Below, one piece after another: positions 54,762 through 63,959 of a DNA stretch of 64,000 nucleotides (position 1 is the stretch's first letter; each line of letters opens with the position of its first letter). The translations under genes were made by a program, and so were the position numbers. The stretch lies in NCBI RefSeq assembly GCF_904848625.1, contig NZ_CAJHCP010000016.1:62001-126000 (forward strand), in the 5' to 3' direction. This DNA is from Paraburkholderia metrosideri (GTDB lineage: Bacteria > Pseudomonadota > Gammaproteobacteria > Burkholderiales > Burkholderiaceae). The notes beneath the pieces are model-generated. The model had not been told where the DNA came from, did no database searches, and was given only the letters and a program-made list of their open reading frames with translations.

Positions 54762-55667
54762 ATGAGCATCTCTGCAACCGAGGCGAATGCGGCGCGCGCC
54801 GCTATCGTGGAAAGCGCAATCCGCACCCCGTGGAGCGAGTTCTGGCGCAAATTCCGCAACCAGCACGTGGCGCTCGGCGCCGGCATTTTCGTGCTGCTGC
54901 TGATCGTGGTCGCGATTGCCGCGCCGCATATCGTGCCGTACGACCCGGAGAATTTCTTCGACTACGACGCGCTGAACGCTGGGCCCTCCGCTGCACACTG
55001 GTTCGGTGTCGATTCGCTGGGGCGCGATATTTTCAGCCGCATTCTCGCGGGCTCGCGCATCTCGCTCGAAGCGGGCTTTTTATCGGTCGCGATCGGCGCG
55101 GTGATCGGCACGTTCTTCGGCCTGCTGGCCGGTTACTACGAAGGCTGGTGGGACCGCATCACGATGCGCGTGGCCGACGTGCTGTTCGCGTTTCCCGGCA
55201 TTCTGCTGGCGATTGGCGTGGTGGCGATTCTTGGCAACGGCATGATCAACGTGATCTGCGCGGTGGCAATTTTCAGCATCCCCGCGTTTGCGCGTCTCGT
55301 GCGCGGCAATACGCTGATGCTCAAGCAGCTCACGTATATCGAAGCGGCGCGCAGTATTGGCGCGTCGGACTGGACCATCATCGTGCGACACATTCTGCCG
55401 GGGACGATTTCGTCGGTGGTGGTGTACTTCACGATGCGTATCGGCACGTCGATCATCACGGCGGCGAGCCTGTCGTTTCTCGGACTCGGTGCGCAACCGC
55501 CCACCCCTGAGTGGGGCGCGATGCTCAACGAAGCCCGCGCCGATATGGTCACTGCGCCGCATATCGCGCTGTTTCCGAGTCTCGCGATTTTCCTGACGGT
55601 GCTCGCGTTCAACCTGCTCGGCGACGGCCTGCGCGATGCGCTCGATCCGAAGCTCGACCGGCTATGA
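54762..55667 (+). CDS. gsiD: Peptide/glutathione ABC transporter permease GsiD-like
   Basis: A 301-residue DppC/GsiD-type permease. The first helix (about 40-62) is followed by HWFGVDSLGRDIFSR, the family mark. The coupling loop YIEAARSIGASDWTII and SFLGLGAQPPTPEWGAML are conserved. Its stop overlaps the ATG of the DmpA-type peptidase by four bases, tying transport to hydrolysis. Confidence 0.94.
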   Translation: MSISATEANAARAAIVESAIRTPWSEFWRKFRNQHVALGAGIFVLLLIVVAIAAPHIVPYDPENFFDYDALNAGPSAAHWFGVDSLGRDIFSRILAGSRISLEAGFLSVAIGAVIGTFFGLLAGYYEGWWDRITMRVADVLFAFPGILLAIGVVAILGNGMINVICAVAIFSIPAFARLVRGNTLMLKQLTYIEAARSIGASDWTIIVRHILPGTISSVVVYFTMRIGTSIITAASLSFLGLGAQPPTPEWGAMLNEARADMVTAPHIALFPSLAIFLTVLAFNLLGDGLRDALDPKLDRL

Positions 55668-56761
55668 GTACTTCACTGAACGCGCGCGAAGCCGCACCGC
55701 ATATCGGCACGCTGGCGAGTGGACCGCTCGGCACGATTGCCGATGTCGACGGCGTGACTGTCGGTCATTGCACGATTGATCAAGGTGCGCTGCAAACCGG
55801 CGTCACGGTGATCCGTCCGCATCGTGACGATCCGTTTGTGCATAAGGTGCCGGCGGCGGTGTCGGTGATCAACGGGTTCGGCAAGAGTATCGGACTCGTG
55901 CAGGTCGAAGAACTCGGCACGTTGGAAACGCCGATCGCGTTGACCAATACGTTCGGTGTCGGTGCAATGGCACAGGCGCAGATTCGTGCGGCAATCAGCG
56001 CGAATCCGCAGATCGGGCGCGAGTGGTCGACTGTGAACCCGCTGGTGTTCGAATGCAATGATGGGTATCTGAACGATATCCAGGCGCTTGCCGTCACCGA
56101 ACAGCATTTCGTCGATGCATTCGACGCTGCCAATGCACACGTTGTGAGTGGATCGGTCGGCGCGGGGCGCGGCATGTCGTGCTTCGATCTGAAGGGCGGC
56201 ATTGGCAATGCGTCGCGCGTGGTTCGTGTGACCGGACGCGACTACACCGTCGGCGCACTCGTGCTGGCGAACTTCGGCCGCTTGCCGATGCTGACGCTCG
56301 ACGGTGCACCGCTAGGCCGCGTGCTGACCGAACGCGCAGCCAAACAGGCGGCGGCTGCCAGCGAGGCCAGCGCAAAACCCGAGCAAGGCTCGATCATCAT
56401 GATCGTCGCCACCGACGCGCCGCTCGACTCCCGGCAACTGAAGCGTCTTTCGTTGCGCGCCGCAGCGGGTCTCGCGCGCACCGGCTCGGTCTATGGTCAC
56501 GGCAGCGGCGATCTCGCGCTGGCGTTTTCAACGGCTTACAGCGTGCCGCACGACGCGGACACGATCACGCTGCCACCGCTCGTCGCCGACGCGCGTCTCG
56601 ATCCGCTGTTCCGCGCATGCGCGGACAGCGTCGAACAGGCGATTATCGACGCGCTATGGAGCGCCACCCCGGTGACAGGTCGCGACGGGCATCAGCGTCT
56701 GTCGTTGCACGACAGCGTCCCTGACCTCGCTCAACTCCTCAAGCTGAAGCCCATTCACTAA
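55664..56761 (+). CDS. P1 family beta-aminopeptidase (DmpA/BapA type)
   Basis: A 365-residue self-processing Ntn-like hydrolase. Known members cleave N-terminal D-Ala amides or beta-amino acids from peptides. The expected autoproteolysis site is Gly242-Ser243 in QGSIIMIVATDAPL, the Ser becoming the nucleophile, as at Gly249-Ser250 of Ochrobactrum DmpA. NTFGVG, VGAGRGM and the late GHGSGDLALAF are further family marks. No signal peptide, so it acts in the cytoplasm on imported substrates. Start fixed by the ATGA overlap with gsiD. Confidence 0.92.
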   Translation: MSTSLNAREAAPHIGTLASGPLGTIADVDGVTVGHCTIDQGALQTGVTVIRPHRDDPFVHKVPAAVSVINGFGKSIGLVQVEELGTLETPIALTNTFGVGAMAQAQIRAAISANPQIGREWSTVNPLVFECNDGYLNDIQALAVTEQHFVDAFDAANAHVVSGSVGAGRGMSCFDLKGGIGNASRVVRVTGRDYTVGALVLANFGRLPMLTLDGAPLGRVLTERAAKQAAAASEASAKPEQGSIIMIVATDAPLDSRQLKRLSLRAAAGLARTGSVYGHGSGDLALAFSTAYSVPHDADTITLPPLVADARLDPLFRACADSVEQAIIDALWSATPVTGRDGHQRLSLHDSVPDLAQLLKLKPIH

Positions 56762-56764
56762 CGC

Positions 56765-57601
56765 ATGAAAGTCCTCATTTCCGCCGACATCGAAGGCGTG
56801 GCCGGTGTATTCCATACTGAGCAAACGCGTGCGGGTAACGGTGAATACGAAGCCGCGCGTCGCTGGATGACGCTCGAAGCCAACGCCGCGATCGAAGGCG
56901 CGTTCGCGGGCGGCGCGACGCAAGTGTGGGTCAACGATTCGCACGGCGGCTTTCGCAATCTGCTGCCCGATCTGCTCGATCCGCGCGCGCAGGTCGTGCT
57001 CGGCAAACCGCGTACGCTCGGCATGATGGCCGGGCTCGAATATGGCGCGGCGCTGGTTTTCATGATCGGCTATCACGCGATGGCACAAACCCGCGGCATT
57101 CTCTCGCACACGATCAACAGCTTCGCGTTCGCGCGAGTCATGTTCAATGGCGTCGAACTGGGTGAGGCGGGTGTGTATGGAGCGCTGGCGGAAGAATATG
57201 GTGCACAGGTCGCCCTTTTATCCGGCGACGACGTATTCGCCGAAGAAACCGCACCCCGTTTCCCGCACGCGCGTTTCGTCGTCACGAAAAGCGCAACGGG
57301 TCACGCGAGCGGCGTCACGCAATCGCCTGCGAACGCGCGTGAAGCGATCAGAAGCGCCGCTTGCGACGTGGTGCAGCAGTCCATCGCAAAAGCTTATGCG
57401 CCGCATGCAACGCGCGCGTCGCAGACCCATCCGGTCGATTGCGAACTGCGCGTGCAGACCAGCGCGCTGGCCGATCTGTTCTGCCAATGGCCGACGCTCA
57501 CGCGCATCGACGCGGTAACCGTGCGCTTTAACGCCGCCTCCGCCGAACATGCGGTGCGAATGCTGAACTGTCTGTCCGCAATGTCGTTCATGTTGCGTTA
57601 G
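56765..57601 (+). CDS. M55 D-aminopeptidase, DppA family
   Basis: A 278-residue zinc aminopeptidase. The residues known from B. subtilis DppA line up: D8 and E10 in SADIEG, H60 in DSHGG, H104 in GYHA, E134 in GEAG as metal ligands, and H115 in SHTIN as the catalytic His. DppA cleaves D-Ala-D-Ala and D-Ala-Gly-type peptides. Three bases separate it from the DmpA-type gene. It is the last gene of the peptide cluster. Confidence 0.93.
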   Translation: MKVLISADIEGVAGVFHTEQTRAGNGEYEAARRWMTLEANAAIEGAFAGGATQVWVNDSHGGFRNLLPDLLDPRAQVVLGKPRTLGMMAGLEYGAALVFMIGYHAMAQTRGILSHTINSFAFARVMFNGVELGEAGVYGALAEEYGAQVALLSGDDVFAEETAPRFPHARFVVTKSATGHASGVTQSPANAREAIRSAACDVVQQSIAKAYAPHATRASQTHPVDCELRVQTSALADLFCQWPTLTRIDAVTVRFNAASAEHAVRMLNCLSAMSFMLR

Positions 57602-57746
57602 CCCAGCCCTACGCAGTCATTTCACTCTGCTTACGTTTCGCTCATCGGCTGCACATTCGGGCGGCACGTTTTGTGAGGAAGCGTTACGCTCTGGCATTCC
57701 GGAGCCATCGTCTTTCTCACTGAATTCTCACCGAGCGGAGTACAGC

Positions 57747-59471
57747 ATGGGTAAGCAGACTATTGCGGATTATCTGGCCAAAACCCTGGCGGCAGCAGAC
57801 GTCGAACGGATCTGGGGCGTAACGGGCGACAGCCTGAACGGTCTGTCTGACAGCTTGCAGCGGCTCGGTTCGATTCGCTGGATGCACACGCGTCACGAAG
57901 AAGTCGCGGCCTTCGCCGCCGGCGCCGACGCTGCTGCGACCGGCAAGCTCGCGGTCTGCGCGGGCAGTTGCGGTCCGGGCAATCTGCATCTGATCAACGG
58001 CTTGTATGACTGTCATCGCAACCATCAGCCGGTGCTGGCGATAGCCGCGCATATTCCATCGACGGAAATCGGGCTCGGTTACTTTCAGGAAACGCATCCG
58101 CAGGAGTTGTTCAAGGAGTGCAGCCACTACGTCGAACTGGTGACGAACCCGTCGCAGTTTCCGCGTGTATTGGCCCGTGCGATGCGCACCGCGATCGAAG
58201 AGCGCGGCGTCGCGGTGATCGTGCTGCCCGGCGACGTCGCACTCGGTGAGGCGCCTGAAGAAACGCCGGCGTGGGCCGGCACGCTGGAGCGCTCGACGGT
58301 GGTGCCGTCCGAAGCCGATCTCGACCGTCTTGCCGATCTGTTGAACCAGGCGGGCGGCGTGACGCTGCTCTGCGGCAGCGGCTGCGCAGGCGCGCACGAC
58401 GAAGTGGTCGCCTTCGCCGATCAACTCGGCGCGCCGACCGTGCACGCGCTGCGCGGCAAGCAATACGTGGAATGGGACAACCCGTTCGACGTCGGCATGA
58501 CCGGACTGATTGGCTTCAGCTCCGGCTATCACGCGATGATGTCGTGCGACACGCTCGTGATGCTCGGCACCGACTTCCCGTATCGCAACTTCTATCCGTC
58601 GCATGGCAACGTGGTGCAGATCGACCGGCGCGGCTCCGCGCTCGGCAAACGCGCGCCGCTGAAACTCGGCCTGGTCGGCGATGTGAAGGCGACCTTGCAG
58701 GCACTATTGCCGAAGCTCAAGCGCAAGACCGACCGGCGCTTTCTCGAGAACGCGCGCAAACATTACGCCGACACCCGCAAGGGGCTCGACGATCTCGCGC
58801 GGCCGTCCGATCCGGGGCGCGCGATTCATCCGCAATATCTGACCAGCATTATCGACAAGGTAGCCAATGAAGACGCCGTGTTGTGCGCCGACGTCGGCAC
58901 GCCGACACTGTGGGCCGCGCGTTATCTGACGATGAACGGCAAGCGCAGTCTGCATGGCTCGTTCAATCACGGCTCGATGGCGAATGCGATGCCGCAGGCG
59001 CTCGGCGCGCAGGCCGCCGACCCAGGACGCCAGGTGATTTCGCTGTCGGGCGACGGCGGTCTGTCGATGCTGCTCGGCGATCTGCTCAGCGCGCGTCAGC
59101 TCGATCTGCCGATCAAGGTGGTCGTGTTCAACAACAGCACGCTCGGTTTCGTCGCAATGGAGATGAAGGCGGGCGGCTATCTGGAAAGCGGTACCGATCT
59201 CGCCACCACCGACTTCGCCGCGATTGCGCGCGGCGCCGGGATCTACGGAGTCCGTATCGAGCATTCGGAGAATATTGAAACTGCGTTGCGGGAAGCGTTC
59301 GCGCATCCGGGACCGGCGGTGATCGACGTGGTGACCGCGAAGCACGAACTGGCGATGCCGCCGAAAATTCAGTGGGCGCAGGCGAAGGGTTTCAGTCTGT
59401 ATATGCTGAAGGCCGTGCTGAATGGACGCGGTGACGAGGTGGTCGAACTGGCGACCACCAATCTGCGCTGA
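57747..59471 (+). CDS. poxB: Pyruvate dehydrogenase (quinone), PoxB-like ThDP enzyme
   Basis: A 574-residue ThDP- and FAD-dependent enzyme expected to oxidise pyruvate to acetate and CO2, passing electrons to quinone. It has the three-domain arrangement: PYR domain with the catalytic Glu in RHEEVAAFAAG, central FAD domain, and PP domain with GDGGLSMLLGDL to NNS. A C-terminal tail of about 25 residues could serve membrane binding. AGCGGAG lies seven nt before the ATG. Related ThDP oxidases are possible. Confidence 0.88.
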   Translation: MGKQTIADYLAKTLAAADVERIWGVTGDSLNGLSDSLQRLGSIRWMHTRHEEVAAFAAGADAAATGKLAVCAGSCGPGNLHLINGLYDCHRNHQPVLAIAAHIPSTEIGLGYFQETHPQELFKECSHYVELVTNPSQFPRVLARAMRTAIEERGVAVIVLPGDVALGEAPEETPAWAGTLERSTVVPSEADLDRLADLLNQAGGVTLLCGSGCAGAHDEVVAFADQLGAPTVHALRGKQYVEWDNPFDVGMTGLIGFSSGYHAMMSCDTLVMLGTDFPYRNFYPSHGNVVQIDRRGSALGKRAPLKLGLVGDVKATLQALLPKLKRKTDRRFLENARKHYADTRKGLDDLARPSDPGRAIHPQYLTSIIDKVANEDAVLCADVGTPTLWAARYLTMNGKRSLHGSFNHGSMANAMPQALGAQAADPGRQVISLSGDGGLSMLLGDLLSARQLDLPIKVVVFNNSTLGFVAMEMKAGGYLESGTDLATTDFAAIARGAGIYGVRIEHSENIETALREAFAHPGPAVIDVVTAKHELAMPPKIQWAQAKGFSLYMLKAVLNGRGDEVVELATTNLR

Positions 59472-59501
59472 GCGTGGTCGAAGCTGAAACGTGCTTCGAT
59501 T

Positions 59502-59537
59502 CATGCAGAGGCGCGATGAACTTCGCGCCTCTGCATG
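59502..59537. terminator. Hairpin between convergent poxB and hydrolase genes
   Basis: CATGCAGAGGCGCG and CGCGCCTCTGCATG form a 14-bp perfect stem with an 8-nt loop. No T-tract follows on either strand, so it may act with Rho or as an mRNA 3' end. Confidence 0.65.
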
Positions 59538-59556
59538 ACCGGGCGGTGCTCTCTGA

Positions 59557-60474
59557 CTACTGCTGACGGCTCAACTCACGCGCTGCGCGGTCGATCACAT
59601 CGGCGACCGCGCCCGCGTGCGACACCGGAACGAGATGGCTCGACGCCACCGGGACGATTTTCGCGCCCATCCGCTCGGCCATGAAACGCTGTACCTCGGG
59701 CGACACCGCGCGGTCTTTCGTCGTCAGCACGTACCACGAGGGCTTTTCCTTCCAGCCCACCTGGCTCACCGTTTCGCTGAATGCTTTCCCGCTGATCGGC
59801 GCTTGAGCCGCGGACAGCACGCGCGTCACGTTCTCGGGCACGTCGGCGGCAAAGTCCGCGTGATAGCGGGTTCGGTCGAGCCACAGGAAGCCGTTGGCGT
59901 CCGCAGTGATGGCCTGGCCTGCGGGCATTTGTGCGCCGCGCTTCAGCAGATCGACGGTCGATTCATGCAGGTCCGGCGCAATCGCCGCGACGTAGACCAG
60001 GCCCGCGACGTTCGGCGCGTTCGCGCCGACTTCGGTAATCACGACGCCGCCCCACGAATGTCCGACCAGCAACGTCGGCCCATCCTGACGCGCGAGCACA
60101 CGGCGGGTGGCGGCGACATCGTCGGCGAGTGACGTGAGCGGGTTCTGCACCGAACTCACGTGATAGCCCTTCTGCTGCAAGTGAGCCACCACACCGTTCC
60201 AGCTCGATCCGTCGACAAAGGCGCCATGAACCAGCACGATATTGCGCACTGGACCGCTGATCGTCGTGGCGGGTTTGCTGCTAGCGGCGGCAGGGGCAGG
60301 CGCGGCAGGGGTCGCCACGGGTTCAGGAGCGGGTGCCGCAGGCGTCACTGCTTCGCTGCCTGACTGGTCTGCCGGTCCCGCGGCAGGAGCTGCGGCGGTC
60401 TGGGCGAAGGCATTCACCCCTGCGAAACACAGGGCCCAGACAGCGGCGCAAAGCAGCAGGCGTTTGAGCGACAT
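59557..60474 (-). CDS. Secreted alpha/beta hydrolase
   Basis: A 305-residue protein. A Sec signal peptide (residues 1-25, ending AFA) is followed by an Ala/Pro-rich linker to about residue 72 and an alpha/beta-hydrolase domain. The domain shows the oxyanion segment LVHGAFVDGSSW, the nucleophile elbow GHSWGG, and a late His in SSHLVPVSHA. This subgroup resembles salicylate-esterase-like or EstC-type hydrolases, but the substrate is unknown. GGAG lies 6 nt before the ATG. Confidence 0.88.
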   Translation of the reverse strand: MSLKRLLLCAAVWALCFAGVNAFAQTAAAPAAGPADQSGSEAVTPAAPAPEPVATPAAPAPAAASSKPATTISGPVRNIVLVHGAFVDGSSWNGVVAHLQQKGYHVSSVQNPLTSLADDVAATRRVLARQDGPTLLVGHSWGGVVITEVGANAPNVAGLVYVAAIAPDLHESTVDLLKRGAQMPAGQAITADANGFLWLDRTRYHADFAADVPENVTRVLSAAQAPISGKAFSETVSQVGWKEKPSWYVLTTKDRAVSPEVQRFMAERMGAKIVPVASSHLVPVSHAGAVADVIDRAARELSRQQ

Positions 60475-60623
60475 GTTGATCTCCGAAAGCTGACTTCCCA
60501 ACTTGGGCAACATACCGAAGCCCCGCACCGGAGACAATCACTATCCTCGCCGTTAAGTGCGGCGCAGAACCAACGCAAACCCGACGCGGGTTGGTCCCAG
60601 TATTTGCGAAGATAGCGCTCAAG

Positions 60624-60668
60624 GTAAAATTTACGGTTTTGCCTGGCCGGGCTATAAGCCTGCCAGGC
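60624..60668. promoter_or_regulatory. Paired palindromes upstream of the aroP-like gene
   Basis: GTAAA-A-TTTAC at 60624-60634 and the nested GCCTGGC-N14-GCCAGGC at 60641-60668, whose centre is GGCTATAAGCC. They lie in the divergent gap between the hydrolase and permease genes. Candidate operators. Confidence 0.35.
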
Positions 60669-60696
60669 TGATTGACATCCATACACTGGGGTGCAA

Positions 60697-62085
60697 GTGA
60701 ACAGTTCACAGCAGCAAGACGGCCTGAAGCGCGGGCTCAAGAATCGCCATATCCAGCTGATTGCGCTGGGCGGAGCGATCGGCACGGGGCTCTTTCTCGG
60801 TTCCGCCAGCGTGTTGCAGGCAGCCGGTCCGTCGATGATTCTCGGCTACGCGATCGGCGGCATCATCGCCTTCATGATCATGCGTCAGCTTGGCGAAATG
60901 GTCGCGCAGGAGCCGGTCGCCGGTTCGTTCAGCCATTTCGCGTACAAATACTGGGGCGATTTCCCCGGCTTTCTGTCGGGCTGGAATTACTGGGTGCTGT
61001 ATGTGCTCGTGAGCATGGCCGAGCTGACCGCGGTCGGCACCTACGTGCATTACTGGTGGCCGGGCGTGCCCACATGGGTATCGGCGCTGGTGTGCTTTGC
61101 CGTCATCAACGCGATCAACCTCGCGAACGTCAAGGCCTACGGCGAAACCGAGTTCTGGTTCGCGATCATCAAGGTGGTGGCGGTGATCGGCATGATCGTG
61201 TTCGGCGCGTATCTGCTGATCAGCGGTCATGGCGGCCCGCAAGCGTCGATCACCAACCTGTGGAGCCACGGCGGCTTTTTCCCGCACGGCTTTCATGGCC
61301 TCTTCATGATGCTGGCGGTGATCATGTTCTCGTTCGGCGGGCTCGAGCTGATCGGCATTACCGCCGCTGAAGCCGCCGATCCGCAGAAGAGCATTCCGAA
61401 AGCCGTGAATCAGGTGATCTACCGGATTCTGATTTTCTACATCTGCTCGCTGGCGGTGCTGCTGTCGTTGTATCCGTGGAACGAAGTCGCGGCAGGTGGC
61501 AGCCCGTTCGTGATGATCTTCTCGCAGATCGGCTCCACGCTGACCGCGAACGTGCTCAACGTGGTCGTGCTGACTGCGGCGCTGTCGGTCTACAACAGCG
61601 GCGTGTATGCGAATAGCCGGATGCTCTACGGCCTCGCGGAGCAAGGCAACGCGCCGCGCGCGCTGATGAAGGTCGACCGGCGCGGCGTGCCGTATATGGC
61701 GATCGGTTTGTCGGCACTCGCTACCTTTACCTGCGTGATCGTCAACTACCTGATTCCGGCGGAAGCGCTCGGCTTGCTGATGGCGCTGGTCGTCGCCGCG
61801 CTGGTGCTGAACTGGGCACTGATCAGCCTGACCCATCTGAAATCGCGCAAGGCCATGGTCGCGGCGGGTGAGACGCTGGTGTTCAAGTCATTCTGGTTTC
61901 CGGTCAGCAACTGGATCTGCCTCGCGTTCATGGCGCTGGTCCTCGTGATTCTCGCGATGACCCCGGGTCTGTCGGTTTCCGTGTGGCTGGTACCGGTATG
62001 GCTGCTGGTGATGTGGGCCGGCTATGTGTTCAAGCGCCGCCGCGCCGCTACCCAGCAGCGTGGCGCGGGCGTGGCGGGGCGTTAA
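60697..62085 (+). CDS. aroP: Aromatic amino acid permease, AroP-like (APC superfamily)
   Basis: A 462-residue permease with 12 predicted helices that closely resembles E. coli AroP through its length. Shared segments include LKRGLKNRHIQLIALGGAIG, EPVAGSFSHFAYKYWG, GWNYWVLYVLV and FGGLELIGITAAEA. Proton-coupled uptake of Phe, Tyr or Trp is the likely role; other AroP/PheP/ProY-type specificities are possible. No ATG fits; a GTG preceded by GGGG at 5 nt is chosen, with another GTG six bases earlier. Confidence 0.92.
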   Translation: MNSSQQQDGLKRGLKNRHIQLIALGGAIGTGLFLGSASVLQAAGPSMILGYAIGGIIAFMIMRQLGEMVAQEPVAGSFSHFAYKYWGDFPGFLSGWNYWVLYVLVSMAELTAVGTYVHYWWPGVPTWVSALVCFAVINAINLANVKAYGETEFWFAIIKVVAVIGMIVFGAYLLISGHGGPQASITNLWSHGGFFPHGFHGLFMMLAVIMFSFGGLELIGITAAEAADPQKSIPKAVNQVIYRILIFYICSLAVLLSLYPWNEVAAGGSPFVMIFSQIGSTLTANVLNVVVLTAALSVYNSGVYANSRMLYGLAEQGNAPRALMKVDRRGVPYMAIGLSALATFTCVIVNYLIPAEALGLLMALVVAALVLNWALISLTHLKSRKAMVAAGETLVFKSFWFPVSNWICLAFMALVLVILAMTPGLSVSVWLVPVWLLVMWAGYVFKRRRAATQQRGAGVAGR

Positions 62086-62672
62086 ACGCCCGCCTTGCCG
62101 GATAGCGCGGGTGTGAGCGGTTCCGGGCGTGGTGGCCCGGGACCCGGACGCCGTGCGCCGCACCAACCGCCGGGCGGCTGTACGCCGCTCCGGCCAATTT
62201 CACGTTGGGCCGCGCTGGCCGACGTACGCAAACACGCGATCACCCAGATCACCGAACGGCGACGCAATGTCGCCGATCTTCACCACTACGAGCGCTGCAT
62301 CGCAATGAGCGGCGTGGCATGACTGCCGGAAATCCACCAGAAAATCGCCTCCGCATTTCCCCGATAGGGCGAGTGGATGTGCCCGAGCGCACAGATTGAT
62401 TTGGTGGAGCCGGTAATCTCAGTCCGAATGTCGGACCAGAACGCCAGCGGCGTTGGCAAAAAATACCTAAAACCTGTATTTGAGGCGCTGAAGCGGGGTT
62501 GTAACACGGACGTCTGCATCGCCGCGCAAGCCGGCGATCCGACGCCGGTCAGCCGCTTGCGCCGCCGCCTCCCCGATATCGGTGACCCGGTTGTCTCGTA
62601 CGTCCCGCGCCGTCGCGGGCCAACGCGCGATAACTCGCACGTTTTATCTTATGTATCGAATAAGGGGACGTC
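62086..62672. other. Gene-poor region between the permease and GT87-type genes
   Basis: No gene is convincing. A 75-codon frame at 62095-62322 ends in a protein-like stretch (RKHAITQITERRRNVADLHH) that I cannot assign. Another frame around 62377-62907 lacks family resemblance and overlaps the next gene. The codon composition is unlike that of the neighbouring genes, so remnants or a recent insertion are possible. Confidence 0.45.
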
Positions 62673-63959
62673 ATGTTCAATGCAAGCGCCGTGCGCGCGA
62701 AGTCGGGCTCGGGCCTGGGTCTTGGCGCGGGTGCCGTGGGATTGCTGCTGGTCGCGGTGGGCTGCCTCGCGTTGCACATCGTGCACATCGTCGCGAAGTT
62801 CCGCGCCAATCCGGCCGATGCGTTTAGCGACTTCAACCTTTATCTGTACGCATTCAACGGCGTCCTCGACGATCCCGCGAGCCTCTACGATCACGACGGC
62901 CTCGTGACGTTCCTGCAGGGAATCGGCGCACGGTCGACGGGCGACGACGTGTTTTATGCATACCCTCCGCAGTTCGCGCTGATTTTTTCGCCGCTGTCGA
63001 TGTTGACGCCGCTTGCCGCCAAGCTCGTCTGGTTTTGCGGGTCGGTCATGCTGTTCGCCGGCGGACTGTGGATGCTCGTGAAGATGGCCTATCGTGGCAC
63101 TGAGCGGAGTGTGGCCGTGTTGCTGATCGCGGTTGCGCTGCTGAGCTTCCCGCTGGTCGAAGACACTTACGATGGCCAGTCGAATGAATTGTTGTTCTTT
63201 CTGCTAGTCGCCACTTTCTTTCTGATCGAGCGTGGCAACCGCTATGCCGCCGGTCTCTTTCTCGGCTTCGCCATTGCGATCAAGTTGACGCCCATTGCGG
63301 TCGCCGGTTTGCTGTTGTTGCGCCGCGAATGGCGCACGGTGATCGTGACGATCGTAGTGTCCACGTTACTGACGCTGATTACCGCGGCGCAATTGGGTTC
63401 ACGCGTTTTGTGGCACTACTTCATGTCGGACATGGCGCGCCTTAATGGCATGACAATGGCGATGGGCGGCGGTGGAGCGCCCACCAACAATTCGTTGAGG
63501 GGCGCGTTGCAGACGTTATCGACCGCGGTCGGCATGCCGCTATCCGACGTCACGCTCGCGCTTATTTCTGCAGCGTTCGCGCTGGCCGTGTGCCTGTTTT
63601 CACTCTATCTCGTGTTTCGCCGTCATCGGGACAGCCGGATCGATTACGCGCTCATCTGCATGACGATGTTGCTGATCTACCCGGTGCTCGAGTCCATTCA
63701 CATGGTGCTGGCGTTGATTCCACTGCTGATCCTGCTGGGAACCGCGTTTGAGCTGCGAGGCCGGCGGCTTTCCGCGCTGGGATCAAAAGTCGAAATGCTG
63801 CTTGGAGCGGTTGCTGTGGTGTTGCTGTTTTTCTCGGCGCGGTTCGTTTCCTATACCGTCGCGTCGATGATCATTTATCTGCTTTGCGTCGCGCGATATT
63901 TTTCATCGTCGATGATGTTTCGACGGAATAAGTTTCACCGGGTGAAGCGGATTGCATGA
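62673..63959 (+). CDS. Glycosyltransferase family 87-type (DUF2029) membrane protein
   Basis: A 428-residue polytopic membrane protein with about ten hydrophobic segments. SDFNLYLYAFNGV (D-F acidic pair after helix 1), FYAYPPQFALIFSPLS and DGQSNELLFFLL are typical of GT87/DUF2029 proteins, which use polyprenyl-phosphate sugars (mannosyl or arabinosyl transfer in actinobacteria). The acceptor here is unknown. The end KFHRVKRIA is basic and cytoplasmic. GGGG lies about 6 nt before the ATG. No other envelope-sugar genes are visible in the window. Confidence 0.85.
   Translation: MFNASAVRAKSGSGLGLGAGAVGLLLVAVGCLALHIVHIVAKFRANPADAFSDFNLYLYAFNGVLDDPASLYDHDGLVTFLQGIGARSTGDDVFYAYPPQFALIFSPLSMLTPLAAKLVWFCGSVMLFAGGLWMLVKMAYRGTERSVAVLLIAVALLSFPLVEDTYDGQSNELLFFLLVATFFLIERGNRYAAGLFLGFAIAIKLTPIAVAGLLLLRREWRTVIVTIVVSTLLTLITAAQLGSRVLWHYFMSDMARLNGMTMAMGGGGAPTNNSLRGALQTLSTAVGMPLSDVTLALISAAFALAVCLFSLYLVFRRHRDSRIDYALICMTMLLIYPVLESIHMVLALIPLLILLGTAFELRGRRLSALGSKVEMLLGAVAVVLLFFSARFVSYTVASMIIYLLCVARYFSSSMMFRRNKFHRVKRIA

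Noticed and set aside
60672..60677. TTGACA just before the aroP-like gene
   Set aside because: Too close to the start codon to serve as -35 for it, and no -10 follows.
62377..62907. A 176-codon plus-strand frame before the GT87-type gene
   Set aside because: It overlaps the GT87-type start in another frame and shows no protein-like pattern.
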